Shown here in pieces: positions 9,247 through 17,680 of a DNA stretch of 64,000 nucleotides; the first letter of the stretch is position 1; every line of letters begins with the position of its first letter. The notes below the pieces were generated by a model, which saw only the letters and a program-made list of their open reading frames with translations, was not told the origin of the DNA and did not search any database. Source of the stretch: Clostridium putrefaciens (lineage in GTDB: Bacteria; Bacillota; Clostridia; Clostridiales; Clostridiaceae); assembly GCF_900461105.1 (NCBI RefSeq), contig NZ_UFWZ01000001.1, forward strand, positions 2,294,001-2,358,000. The letters are read 5' to 3'. A program made the translations under genes and the position numbers.

Positions 9247-9894
9247 TTGGATAAAAGTTTTAAAGATCCTATAAGTGGTTTTACCCACCTATTTGGTGCA
9301 GTAATTTCTTTATTTGCATTAATTGCAATGGTTATCAAGTATGCAACTGGAGGGTATTTAAACAATCTTGTGTTGGCTTCCTCAATAATCTTTGGATTAA
9401 GTCTTATTTTACTATATACTGCAAGCTCAGTATACCACCTCGTAATAACTTCAGATGGTGTTACAAAGGTTTTGAGAAAGCTTGATCATTCTATGATATT
9501 TATTTTAATAGCTGGAAGTTACACTCCTATATGTTTAATATCCCTTCAAGGATATTGGAGATGGGGGATCTTTATAGCAATTTGGTCTTTAGCTATACTT
9601 GGAGTTTTATTAAAGGTGTTTTGGTTTAATAGTCCTAGAATACTATCTACATCCTTTTATATCTTTATGGGTTGGGTTTTAGTAGCCGCACTTAAGCCTT
9701 TATCTAAGGTGCTCCCTATCGCAGGGTTTGTATGGTTATTTGTGGGTGGAGTATTTTACACTATAGGTGGCGTTATCTATGCTGTAAAGGCTCCTAATAT
9801 ATCTAAAAGGTTCAGTTTTCATGAACTATTTCACATATTTGTTTTACTTGGAAGCTTTAGTCACTTTTTATTAGTATATAAATATATAATGTGA
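9247..9894 (+). CDS. Hemolysin III/PAQR-family membrane protein (TrhA)
   Basis: Seven predicted membrane segments in 215 residues. Family residues are present: SSVYHL (segment 2), LDHSMIFILIAGSYTPI (segment 3) and HELFHIFVLLGSFSHF (segment 7), giving the conserved Ser/Asp/His metal-site set of PAQR proteins. TTG start with AAGGAG 8 nt upstream; a GTG six bases earlier runs straight into a stop. The family affects membrane energetics and lipid homeostasis; haemolytic activity is reported only for some members and should not be assumed. Confidence 0.88.
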   Translation: MDKSFKDPISGFTHLFGAVISLFALIAMVIKYATGGYLNNLVLASSIIFGLSLILLYTASSVYHLVITSDGVTKVLRKLDHSMIFILIAGSYTPICLISLQGYWRWGIFIAIWSLAILGVLLKVFWFNSPRILSTSFYIFMGWVLVAALKPLSKVLPIAGFVWLFVGGVFYTIGGVIYAVKAPNISKRFSFHELFHIFVLLGSFSHFLLVYKYIM

Positions 9895-9983
9895 CTTAAT
9901 TATTATATTACCAAAACCAAAAATCCCAATACATCAATTGGTGATCATTCCAACTTAACGTATTGAGACTTTTAATAAATTTA

Positions 9984-10025
9984 AAACCGTAAGTATTATC
10001 AAAATATCGATAGTACTTACGGTTT
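9984..10025 (-). terminator. Hairpin terminator downstream of tRNA-Leu(GAG)
   Basis: Inverted repeat AAACCGTAAGTA (9984-9995) / TACTTACGGTTT (10014-10025), immediately 3' of the tRNA on the minus strand and followed by a T-rich tract. A second, weaker CAATAC/GTATTG pairing lies further on, between here and the hemolysin III gene. Confidence 0.8.
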
Positions 10026-10029
10026 ATTT

Positions 10030-10111
10030 TGGTGCGAAAGACGGGACTTGAACCCGTACAGTTTCCCACACGCACCTCAAGCGTGCGCGTCTGCCATTCC
10101 GCCACTCTCGC
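10030..10111 (-). tRNA. tRNA-Leu(GAG)
   Basis: Minus-strand cloverleaf of 82 nt with CCA encoded (10030-10032). Acceptor GCGAGAG pairs with CTTTCGC. The anticodon arm CACGC-TTGAGGT-GCGTG has U33 and anticodon GAG, decoding CUC/CUU. There is a long variable arm and the T arm GGGTTCAAGTCCC, typical of class II leucine tRNAs. Confidence 0.96.
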
Positions 10112-10281
10112 ACATTCATTTACTTATCATATTATATCAGTATTAATTAATATAATCAATAATATATTAAAAACATTATTGATTATATTAAAAATTAAAT
10201 ATACTTGAAATCTTACTATATAGTTCATCTAATTTTCAACCTAATTGAACGCAATTCCTTTATTCTCTTAGGTGGTGTAGT

Positions 10282-11076
10282 TCAAGATAGAAGCATAGTA
10301 TCACTTAACTCATTACTAGAAGCCACATTTTTAAATTCTTCTATAAGATCACTTACCTTAAGTTTTGACTTAAAATCTTCTTCTAAGTCTTTTACTATAG
10401 CCCCTTTATGCATTAATATTAGCCTATTTCCAAAGGTTATTGCATGACTTAAATTATGAGTTACCATAATAGTTGTAATTCCCTTAGTTTTAACTATGTT
10501 TTCAGTAATATTTATTATATTTTCTGAAGTATTAGGATCTAATGCCGCTGTATGTTCATCTAATAAAAGCACATCAGGACTCACCATAGTTGCCATTAAT
10601 AGTGATAGTGCCTGCCTTTGTCCCCCTGAAAGGCTTCCAACCTTTGTATGAAGCTTATTTTCAAGGCCCATATTTAATATAGAAAGTTCATCTTTAAAGT
10701 ATCTTTCTGTATCTTTTTTTATGCAAAATTTAAGACCAAATCTCTTGCCTTTATTATTACATATAGATAAATTCTCCATTATGCTCATGGAAGGTGATGT
10801 ACCCTTAGCTGGGTCTTGGTAAACCCTACCTATAAGTTTAGATCTTTTATAATTTTCATAATGGGTTATATTTTCTTCATTTAAGCTTATTATCCCCTTA
10901 TCTGCTATTATATTTCCTGAAATCAAATTCAATAAAGTAGATTTACCTGCACCATTACTCCCAACTACTGATACGAAGTCTCCTTTTTTTATATCTATAT
11001 TAAAATCTTCAAATATACTGATTTCATTTATGGTTCCTTTATTAAAACTTTTACTTATAGACTTTAAACTAAGCAT
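10282..11076 (-). CDS. ABC transporter ATP-binding protein, TrpZ/COG1101-like
   Basis: 264 residues with Walker A (GSNGAGKST), a Q-loop (VYQDPAKGTSPSMS), signature SLSGGQRQALSLLMA, Walker B LLLDEHTAALD and the switch His in MVTHNLSHA. It is the third gene of a substrate-binding protein, permease and ATPase operon, overlapping the permease by 8 bp. The closest recognised type is the TrpXYZ-like amino-acid uptake system of Firmicutes; the substrate is not visible from sequence. Confidence 0.88.
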   Translation of the reverse strand: MLSLKSISKSFNKGTINEISIFEDFNIDIKKGDFVSVVGSNGAGKSTLLNLISGNIIADKGIISLNEENITHYENYKRSKLIGRVYQDPAKGTSPSMSIMENLSICNNKGKRFGLKFCIKKDTERYFKDELSILNMGLENKLHTKVGSLSGGQRQALSLLMATMVSPDVLLLDEHTAALDPNTSENIINITENIVKTKGITTIMVTHNLSHAITFGNRLILMHKGAIVKDLEEDFKSKLKVSDLIEEFKNVASSNELSDTMLLS

Positions 11077-11947
11077 TTTTTTCTCCTCCTACTAGTATAA
11101 GCCCCTTAATATTTTTAAACATACTCATACCCTTATTATTTATACTTATTGCTATTACTACTATAACTGCTGTTATAAGCTTTAAATCTGTTGGTGGTAG
11201 TCCCATCTTAAGTACTAATCCAATGCTTAATTTATACATTATTGATCCAACTATTACCTTAGTTGTAGCTGTTATCTTACTTTCCTTTTTAATAAATGAT
11301 TGTCCCATTATTATAGAAGCTAAAGCCATAATTACAGTTCCATTTCCCATAGAAATATCTGAAAATCTTTGATATTGTGCCATTATTCCTCCTGAAAATG
11401 CAACTATACCATTGGATATCATAAGAGCTAATATCCTTACTTTAGAACCATTTATTCCAAGGGAAGTTATTAAAGCTTCATTATCTCCAGCACCTTTTAT
11501 TGCATATCCTATATGTGTTTTAAAAAATAAATCTAATATAATCTTAGTAATTATTACAAATACCGTAATTATTATTAGTGGACTTTTACCTAAAAATATG
11601 TTTATATTGTTAAATATAGCTACGTTTGCCTTTCCCATTATCCTTAAATTTATTGAGTATAATCCTATCATTACAAGTATTCCGGATAAAAGATTAGTTA
11701 TCTTTAGTCTTTCATGAAGTAACCCTGTAACAAGTCCCGCTAAAGCTCCCGCTATGATTGAAACTATAAGTGTTACAAATGGATTTATACCTTTAAATAT
11801 CATAATAGTTGATACTGAAGCTCCTAATGTGAAGGTACCATCTACCGAAAGATCTGGAAAGTCTAGTATAGTATAAGTTATATAAACTCCTAACGCTGCT
11901 ATACCAAATATAAATCCTTGTTCTAAAATGCTAATTAAAAATTCCAT
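11069..11947 (-). CDS. ABC transporter permease, TrpY/COG4120-like
   Basis: 292 residues with about eight to nine membrane segments, of the branched-chain (LivH-like) permease fold. The N-terminus (FGIAALGVYITYTILDFPDLSVDG) and the EALITSLGING cytoplasmic loop are characteristic of the COG4120 group that pairs with COG2984 binding proteins. The start follows the binding-protein stop directly (TAA-T-ATG), with GGGGGAGG as ribosome site inside the upstream gene's end. Confidence 0.88.
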   Translation of the reverse strand: MEFLISILEQGFIFGIAALGVYITYTILDFPDLSVDGTFTLGASVSTIMIFKGINPFVTLIVSIIAGALAGLVTGLLHERLKITNLLSGILVMIGLYSINLRIMGKANVAIFNNINIFLGKSPLIIITVFVIITKIILDLFFKTHIGYAIKGAGDNEALITSLGINGSKVRILALMISNGIVAFSGGIMAQYQRFSDISMGNGTVIMALASIIMGQSFIKKESKITATTKVIVGSIMYKLSIGLVLKMGLPPTDLKLITAVIVVIAISINNKGMSMFKNIKGLILVGGEKNA

Positions 11948-11948
11948 A

Positions 11949-12950
11949 TTATTGTACCTCCCCCACTATAATTGCTTTATCTAATATATCTTTTGGTATA
12001 TCTATATTAAGCTTCTTACATACTTGTCTATTTATAACTATTTGAGTATCTTTAAGTTCCTCTACCTTCATAGTCTCTATATCTTTTCCTTCTAAAACCT
12101 CTGCTGCCATAACTCCAGATTGGAATCCTAAATTATAATAGCTTATACCATCTGTAGCTAAAGCTCCAGACTTTACATGGGCCTCTTCTGCTCCAAATAT
12201 GGGCTTATTCTTACTAGAAAATTTTGAATAAATAAGTGGCATTGAAGATGCTACAAGGTTGTCTGTTGGTATATACAAAGCATCTACAGTGTTTACTATA
12301 GAATCTAACACCTGCGATAGCTCATTTGTATTATTTATTCCAGCTGAAACTATTTCCAAATCATACTTTGGTGCTATATCCTTCATATTCCTTATTTGAA
12401 CCTCTGAATTAAGTTCACTTGTATTATATATAACTCCTACCTTCTTAGCCTTTGGAATTATTTTTTTTAAAAGTTCAAGTTGCTTTGAAATAGGAACCAA
12501 ATCAGATGTTCCTGCGACATTATTATTCATATCTTCTTTTGATTTCACTATTCCAGAAGAAACTATATCAGTTATGGCTGTAACTATAATAGGTGTTGTT
12601 TTTGTGTTATTATAAACTGTTTGCGCCGAAGGTGTTCCTATTGCAAAGATAATATCCTTTTTTAAAGCTCCAAATCTTTGAGCTATCATTTGTGATGTAG
12701 CAATATCACCTTGTGAATTTTGTATTTCTATATCTATATTTTCTCCACTTACAAAACCTTTAGAATTCAATCCTTCAATAAAACCTTCCCTTGAAATATC
12801 TAATGCAGGATGTTCTGCTATTTGTGATATACCTATTTTATATTTTATTGTGCTACTCTCTAATTTTACAGGTTTAATTAATCTTCCTATAAATATTACT
12901 AATATTGAAATAATTAAAATTAAAAATACATTTGACTTTTTTACTACCAT
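11949..12950 (-). CDS. ABC transporter substrate-binding protein, TrpX/COG2984-like
   Basis: 333 residues. A single N-terminal hydrophobic segment (about 7-23) without a lipobox cysteine looks like an uncleaved or signal-peptidase anchor. The periplasmic-binding-protein type I fold follows: ISQIAEHPALDISREGF, AIGTPSAQT, and YNTSELNSEVQ. The family is linked to tryptophan or tyrosine uptake in other Firmicutes and is often controlled by leader RNAs. Here the gene follows a UAG-rich leader ending in a terminator, downstream of hutP. Start at the second of two tandem ATGGTAGT units; the first ATG opens only a four-codon frame. Confidence 0.86.
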   Translation of the reverse strand: MVVKKSNVFLILIISILVIFIGRLIKPVKLESSTIKYKIGISQIAEHPALDISREGFIEGLNSKGFVSGENIDIEIQNSQGDIATSQMIAQRFGALKKDIIFAIGTPSAQTVYNNTKTTPIIVTAITDIVSSGIVKSKEDMNNNVAGTSDLVPISKQLELLKKIIPKAKKVGVIYNTSELNSEVQIRNMKDIAPKYDLEIVSAGINNTNELSQVLDSIVNTVDALYIPTDNLVASSMPLIYSKFSSKNKPIFGAEEAHVKSGALATDGISYYNLGFQSGVMAAEVLEGKDIETMKVEELKDTQIVINRQVCKKLNIDIPKDILDKAIIVGEVQ

Positions 12951-12986
12951 ACTACCATTCTCCTTTTTTTCATATTATCTTATATT

Positions 12987-13015
12987 AAAAAAAGCCTCTC
13001 CAAAAGGAGAGGCTT
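12987..13015 (-). terminator. Leader terminator (attenuator) before the ABC transporter operon
   Basis: Strong hairpin AAGCCTCTCC-aaaa-GGAGAGGCTT (12992-13015) with a run of seven T's on the minus strand, about 40 bp before the binding-protein start and about 225 bp after a consensus promoter. Its position makes it a premature terminator for the transporter transcript. An upstream GGAGA (13073-13077 on the minus strand) could pair with the TCTCC arm as part of an alternative fold. Confidence 0.85.
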
Positions 13016-13054
13016 AATAAGCACAAAATATTTTAACACAAAAAATACCTTACT

Positions 13055-13236
13055 CTATTAAGATAAAAGTTTTCTCCTACTATTCTACCGTTCTACATTA
13101 CTTTTATTTTCACTATATTAATTTATTCTTAATTATTTCTATACTACTTAATTTACGACATTTTCCTATTGCATTGTTCCTACTACACTACTTAATTTAT
13201 AATATCTTCCTACACGTTGTTCCTACTATACTACTA
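13055..13236 (-). promoter_or_regulatory. UAG-repeat leader RNA, candidate HutP-family binding region
   Basis: Read as minus-strand RNA, this 182-nt stretch contains 17 UAG triplets by hand count. They cluster in three copies of a module close to GUAGNRUAGUAGGA (about 13072-13087, 13175-13190 and 13218-13233), with about 43-nt direct repeats around the last two. B. subtilis HutP is known to bind regularly spaced UAG/NAG triplets next to a terminator. A hutP-family gene lies immediately upstream, and a terminator follows. The spacing here (2 and 5 nt between triplets) differs from the 4-nt spacing of the B. subtilis site. No T-box sequence was found. Confidence 0.7.
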
Positions 13237-13246
13237 AAACACCTTT

Positions 13247-13275
13247 ATTATATAAAATAATATTTTTTATGTCAA
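13247..13275 (-). promoter_or_regulatory. Consensus promoter for the transporter leader
   Basis: On the minus strand TTGACA (13270-13275), a 17-bp spacer and TATAAT (13247-13252), a perfect consensus. It lies just after the hutP stop, so the transporter leader has its own start near 13240. Confidence 0.85.
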
Positions 13276-13296
13276 ACCCTATTTATAAATTTTATG

Positions 13297-13716
13297 TTAT
13301 AAACTAGGAATAGATCTATGACCAAGTCCTATAACTACTTCATTTAGATGTAACAAACCTATACTTAAGAATATGCATACACTTAAATGTTCACCAGATC
13401 TTGCAATGCCTATCTTTCCGCCTACATTAAGTCCGTTTGCCTTTGATGATATTTGAATTATAGCCTCTCTTGTAGCTCCTGCAACCGCACCCTCATGTAC
13501 GTGACAATCCTTTATTATACCTGTTCTCTTAGATGCTACTAAAGCTCTTTCAATTATCTTAGGTATAGATGAAGTTATGTTCCCTCCGATATCTACTGCT
13601 ACTGCTAATATTTCTTCTTTATTAAAGTCTTTTATAAGATTTCCCTCTTCACTTCTTGAGGATATGGCCATTTTTACTGAAGCCTTTGCTATATCAAGAC
13701 TATTATATTCTCTCAT
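13297..13716 (-). CDS. hutP: HutP-family RNA-binding antiterminator
   Basis: 139 residues matching the short clostridial HutP type. Conserved blocks: VAVDIGGNITSSIPKIIERA, HVHEGAVAGATREAI (metal and ligand histidines), GLNVGGKIGIARSGEH and the C-terminal LLHLNEVVIGLGHRS. In B. subtilis, HutP with histidine and Mg2+ binds UAG repeats and prevents termination before hut genes. There are no hut genes in this window. The next genes downstream are an ABC transporter behind a UAG-rich leader and terminator, the likely target. The site is GGAGG before the ATG. It follows the lytic transglycosylase by 30 bp. Confidence 0.9.
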   Translation of the reverse strand: MREYNSLDIAKASVKMAISSRSEEGNLIKDFNKEEILAVAVDIGGNITSSIPKIIERALVASKRTGIIKDCHVHEGAVAGATREAIIQISSKANGLNVGGKIGIARSGEHLSVCIFLSIGLLHLNEVVIGLGHRSIPSL

Positions 13717-13745
13717 TAGTCTCCTCCTAATGTATTTTATGTATA

Positions 13746-14312
13746 TTAATTATATATAAATTGATATATATTATAATTTACTTTAACCTTTTTTATATAT
13801 TTATCAGTCTCTTTAAAAGGTATGTAACTTAAATTTTTACCATCTTTCGAATACCTTGTATCTTTGAGCCACTTTTGCACATGGCCTCTACCACCATTGT
13901 AAGAAGCTAAAACTAAATCTATATCTCCATTAAATTCTTCTTTTAGATTATCTAGATACCAGCATCCCATTTTTATATTAAATTCAGGATCTTTCAAGCT
14001 TTCTACATTAAAATCTTTTATATCCATCTTTTCAGCTGCCCACTTTGAAGTATCTTCCGTTATTTGCATAAGTCCTACCGCATCTTTATCAGATCTTGCT
14101 TCTTTTCTAAACCCACTTTCTGTCTTTATAATTGCAGCAACCATAAGAGGATCTAAGCTATATTCCTCACTATAACGTTCTATAAAGTTTCTATACTTAT
14201 ATGGATAAATGAAATTTTTTATTGTATAAAAAAAACTGATTAAAATTATAAAAATCATAATTATACTGTATGCAATCTTAAAACTCTTATTTTTCATACT
14301 CCCCCCTAGCAT
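13746..14312 (-). CDS. Membrane-anchored lytic transglycosylase (SLT domain)
   Basis: 188 residues: a short N-terminal region, one membrane anchor (about 11-36) and a soluble lytic transglycosylase domain outside the cell. The catalytic Glu65 is in IIKTESGFR, followed by GLMQI, NIKMGCWYLDNL and LASYNGGRGHVQKW, all standard SLT motifs. It cleaves peptidoglycan between MurNAc and GlcNAc. Two starts are possible: ATG 14312, just after coaE, or ATG 14297, which has a GGGGGG run 3 nt upstream. Part of the polA-coaE-slt-hutP gene string. Confidence 0.9.
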   Translation of the reverse strand: MLGGSMKNKSFKIAYSIIMIFIILISFFYTIKNFIYPYKYRNFIERYSEEYSLDPLMVAAIIKTESGFRKEARSDKDAVGLMQITEDTSKWAAEKMDIKDFNVESLKDPEFNIKMGCWYLDNLKEEFNGDIDLVLASYNGGRGHVQKWLKDTRYSKDGKNLSYIPFKETDKYIKKVKVNYNIYQFIYN

Positions 14313-14313
14313 A

Positions 14314-14916
14314 TTAATTATTTAGCATTTTAATTAAACTTATCAATTCGTCTACCTCTTCTTTTGTAGATTTTATACTATCACTATTATCAATAATAAA
14401 ATCTGAATCCTTCTTTTTATTTTGCAAATTCATTTGAGAATTTATTCTATCCATAGCTTCTTCTCTTGTAAAGTTATTTCTGTCCATTAACCTTTTTATT
14501 TGTTCCTTGCTATTTGTCCACACTAAGATTATATAATCCACATAATCTTGCATATTATTTTCTATAAGTGTAGGTGCGTCTAAAATCACTACTTTTTCAC
14601 CTTGTTTTTCATATTCCTTAAAAAGTTCTATAATTCTATCTTTTATTAAAGGTATTATAATATTCTCGTATTTTATTCTTTCTTTACTATATTTAAATAT
14701 ATAATTTCCAAACTCTCTTCGTTTTAGGGCACCATCTTCATTAAAAAATGTTTCACTAAAGGTACGCTTTAGTTCTTCTGTAAGTGAAGGATATAGCGTA
14801 AATACTTCCTTTGATACAATATCTGCATCAATAAAAGCAAATCCTTCATCTTTCATCATAGATGATACAGTACTTTTTCCCGTTGCTATGCCCCCTGTAA
14901 GTCCTATCTTTAACAT
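14314..14916 (-). CDS. coaE: Dephospho-CoA kinase
   Basis: Last step of coenzyme A synthesis, phosphorylating the ribose 3'-OH of dephospho-CoA. P-loop GLTGGIATGKST is at residues 5-16, with FIDADIVSKEV (substrate Asp), the LIENN segment and RMDRNNFTREEAMDRINSQ lid region. 200 residues is the usual size. It follows polA by about 65 bp, an order common in Firmicutes. Confidence 0.96.
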   Translation of the reverse strand: MLKIGLTGGIATGKSTVSSMMKDEGFAFIDADIVSKEVFTLYPSLTEELKRTFSETFFNEDGALKRREFGNYIFKYSKERIKYENIIIPLIKDRIIELFKEYEKQGEKVVILDAPTLIENNMQDYVDYIILVWTNSKEQIKRLMDRNNFTREEAMDRINSQMNLQNKKKDSDFIIDNSDSIKSTKEEVDELISLIKMLNN

Positions 14917-14980
14917 GATGGTGCCTCCTTTAATATTGTTTATTGCCTAAATCACCAGTTACTTTTAAATTATATATTAC

Positions 14981-17605
14981 TTATTTTGCTTCATACCATG
15001 TTTTACCTACATTTATATCTACTTCTAATTTTACGGAAAGGTCTAATACTTCTTCCATTTCTCTTTTTACTAAATTTTTAACCTCTTCTAATTCATCATT
15101 ATAAACATTTAATATAAGTTCGTCATGAACTTGAAGTATTAGTGTACTTTTCATATTTCTTTTATATAATTCTTTTTGTACATTTACCATAGCAAGTTTT
15201 ATTATATCTGCTGCTGTCCCCTGTATAGGTGCATTCATAGCAAGTCTTTCTCCTGATGCTCTAACTATCATGTTAGATGCATTTGCTTCTGGTATATACC
15301 TTCTTCTATTTAAAAGAGTGGTAACATACCCATCCTTTTTAGCCGTAATAACTATATCTTCCATGTACTTTTTAACCTTAGGATATCTTTCAAAATAAGC
15401 ATCCATATACTGCTTTGCTTCTTTTTTTGAAATTTTTAAATCCTTTGATAAGCTAAAATCACTTATTCCATATACTATACCAAAGTTTACTGCTTTAGCT
15501 CTACCTCTTAAAAGAGATGTTACCTCTTCCATAGGGGTATTAAATACTTCTGATGCCGTCTTTGTATGTATATCACTATGCTCATTAAATGCAGAAATCA
15601 AATTTTCATCTTCTGAAATATGAGCAAGTACTCTAAGTTCTATTTGTGAATAGTCTGCAGATAATATAACAGAGTCTTCACTCTCAGATACAAATACCTT
15701 CCTTATTTCTCTACCCATCTCGTACTTTATAGGTATATTTTGAAGGTTAGGTTCTGTACTAGATAGCCTCCCCGTTGTAGTAACTGTTTGATTAAAGCTT
15801 GAATGTATTTTATCGTCGCTGTCAATTACTGATTTTAATCCTTCTACATAGGTTGAATATATCTTAGCTAATTGCCTATGATAAGTTACTTTATTAATAA
15901 TAGGATGTTTTTCTGATAAAGCTTCTAAAACCTCCGCGTTAGTTGAATACCCCGTTTTTGTCCTTTTTATAACCGGTAAATCTAACTTTTCAAAAAGTAT
16001 CTTGCCTAACTGTTTTGGTGAATTTATATTAAACTCTTCCTCTGAAAACTTATATATTTCCTTTTGAACCTTATCTAATTCTAATTTAAATCTTTCACCT
16101 AAGTTATCTAACATATCTCTATTTATTCTAAAGCCTTCTTCTTCCATATAAGATAAAACCTTAGTTAAAGGAAGTTCCATTTCATATAAAAGGCTTTCCA
16201 TATTAAATTCTTCTATCTTTGCTTTAAGCACCTCATAAAGTTCTACCATAAGTCTATTTTCATGAGCTTTTAGTCCTTCGCCTTCACCTTTTACTTCTCT
16301 ACCTAGATATTCATTTATAAGTTCTTGCAGACTTTGTTGTCCTTTTGTTGAATCTATAATATAATTTGCAATTTTAACATCAAAGATTATACCTTCTAGT
16401 GTTATCCCTATTTTCCTAAAGGAAGTATATGCATTTTTAGCATCATAACAAATCTTTTTTATATTATTATCTTCCATAAATTCTTTTAGAACTAAAATTG
16501 TATTTTCTCTGTCCTTTTCTAAAAGCTTACTAAGCTTTATAACAAAATCCTTATCTTCAAAGTCTATGTATATACTTTCTATTTCTATATTTGAGTATAA
16601 TTCTTGACCTATTATATCAAAGCTCATATATAAAGCCTTATTTTCCTTTAAACCTTTTATATTACTTTTTAAGTCTTTAAGATCCTCTATCTCCTCAATT
16701 ACATCATATTCATCAAAAGGAGTTTCATGTTGATCTTCTTCGTTTTTAGGAAGTCTATCTATTAATGTTTTAAATTGAAGCTTAAAAAATAGCTTTTTCA
16801 AGGCTAAAACATCATATTTTTCTTTAGATTTTATGGAATCTAAATCCATTTCTATTGGTACATCTGTTTTTATTGTAGCAAGCTTTTTGCTGAATAATGC
16901 TTGCTCACTGTATTCATATAAGTTTTCTTTAACTTTTTTACCCTTTATCTCTTCTATATTTTGTAGCACTGTCTCTACACTACCGTAAGTTTGTATAAGC
17001 TTGTAGGCTGTTTTTTCTCCTATGCCAGGAACCCCTGGTATATTGTCAGATTTATCCCCCATAAGTCCCTTTACATCTATAAACTGTGTAGGTGTTACCC
17101 CAAAATCTTCTATCATTCTATCTTTATCATATATTTCTTTCTCTGTTATACCTTTTTTAGTTATTATAACTTTTACATTGTCTGTTGCTAGTTGAAGAGC
17201 ATCTCTATCTCCTGTAACTATATAAACTTCAATGCCTTTGCTTTCAGCATAAACAGCAAGTGTTCCTATAAGATCATCTGCCTCAAACCCATCTATCTCC
17301 ATAATATCTATGGCCATAAGAGAAAGTAGCTCTTTTATCAAAGGGAACTGTTCAAAAAGTTCTGGTGGCATACTCTTTCTTCCAGCCTTATATTCTTTAT
17401 ATTCTTTGTGTCTAAATGTAGGAGCCTTCCTATCAAAGGTAGCTACTACATAGTCTGCCTTTATTTCTTCTTGAATTTTAAATAGCATTGAGGTAAAACC
17501 AAATACCGCATTAGTATGAATTCCTTCACTGTTAGTAAGTGGAGGTAATGCATAAAAAGCTCTGTTCATAAGGCTATTGGAATCTAGTATTAGTAATTTC
17601 TCCAT
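14981..17605 (-). CDS. polA: DNA polymerase I
   Basis: Three-part enzyme of about 874 residues. The N-terminal 5'-3' exonuclease (about 1-290) has the metal-binding acidic residues (FEADDLIGT, GDRDALQL, LMGDKSDNIPGVPGIG). The middle 3'-5' exonuclease-like domain (about 310-470) lacks the DTE motif: the matching place reads SFDIIGQ, so proofreading is probably lost, as in many Gram-positive enzymes. The polymerase domain has motif A DYSQIELR, motif B RGRAKAVNFGIVYG and motif C QVHDE. I chose ATG 17605 because GGAGG ends 6 nt upstream; ATG 17611 abuts it. Confidence 0.97.
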   Translation of the reverse strand: MEKLLILDSNSLMNRAFYALPPLTNSEGIHTNAVFGFTSMLFKIQEEIKADYVVATFDRKAPTFRHKEYKEYKAGRKSMPPELFEQFPLIKELLSLMAIDIMEIDGFEADDLIGTLAVYAESKGIEVYIVTGDRDALQLATDNVKVIITKKGITEKEIYDKDRMIEDFGVTPTQFIDVKGLMGDKSDNIPGVPGIGEKTAYKLIQTYGSVETVLQNIEEIKGKKVKENLYEYSEQALFSKKLATIKTDVPIEMDLDSIKSKEKYDVLALKKLFFKLQFKTLIDRLPKNEEDQHETPFDEYDVIEEIEDLKDLKSNIKGLKENKALYMSFDIIGQELYSNIEIESIYIDFEDKDFVIKLSKLLEKDRENTILVLKEFMEDNNIKKICYDAKNAYTSFRKIGITLEGIIFDVKIANYIIDSTKGQQSLQELINEYLGREVKGEGEGLKAHENRLMVELYEVLKAKIEEFNMESLLYEMELPLTKVLSYMEEEGFRINRDMLDNLGERFKLELDKVQKEIYKFSEEEFNINSPKQLGKILFEKLDLPVIKRTKTGYSTNAEVLEALSEKHPIINKVTYHRQLAKIYSTYVEGLKSVIDSDDKIHSSFNQTVTTTGRLSSTEPNLQNIPIKYEMGREIRKVFVSESEDSVILSADYSQIELRVLAHISEDENLISAFNEHSDIHTKTASEVFNTPMEEVTSLLRGRAKAVNFGIVYGISDFSLSKDLKISKKEAKQYMDAYFERYPKVKKYMEDIVITAKKDGYVTTLLNRRRYIPEANASNMIVRASGERLAMNAPIQGTAADIIKLAMVNVQKELYKRNMKSTLILQVHDELILNVYNDELEEVKNLVKREMEEVLDLSVKLEVDINVGKTWYEAK

Positions 17606-17680
17606 GTTCATCCTCCATCTTCATAATAGAATTTAATTTAGGGTTCCTCATATTAATTTCAAAGGAACCCCAATCTTATT

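Noticed and set aside
9908-10105. Minus-strand reading frame beginning MAEWQTRTLEVRVG
   Set aside because: It is a translation of tRNA-Leu(GAG) and its terminator. Similar spurious proteins are common in annotations.
12951-13296. T-box riboswitch before the TrpXYZ-like operon
   Set aside because: T-box leaders are common for such transporters, but no T-box consensus (TGGNACCGCG) or specifier stem was found; the UAG-rich leader fits HutP better.
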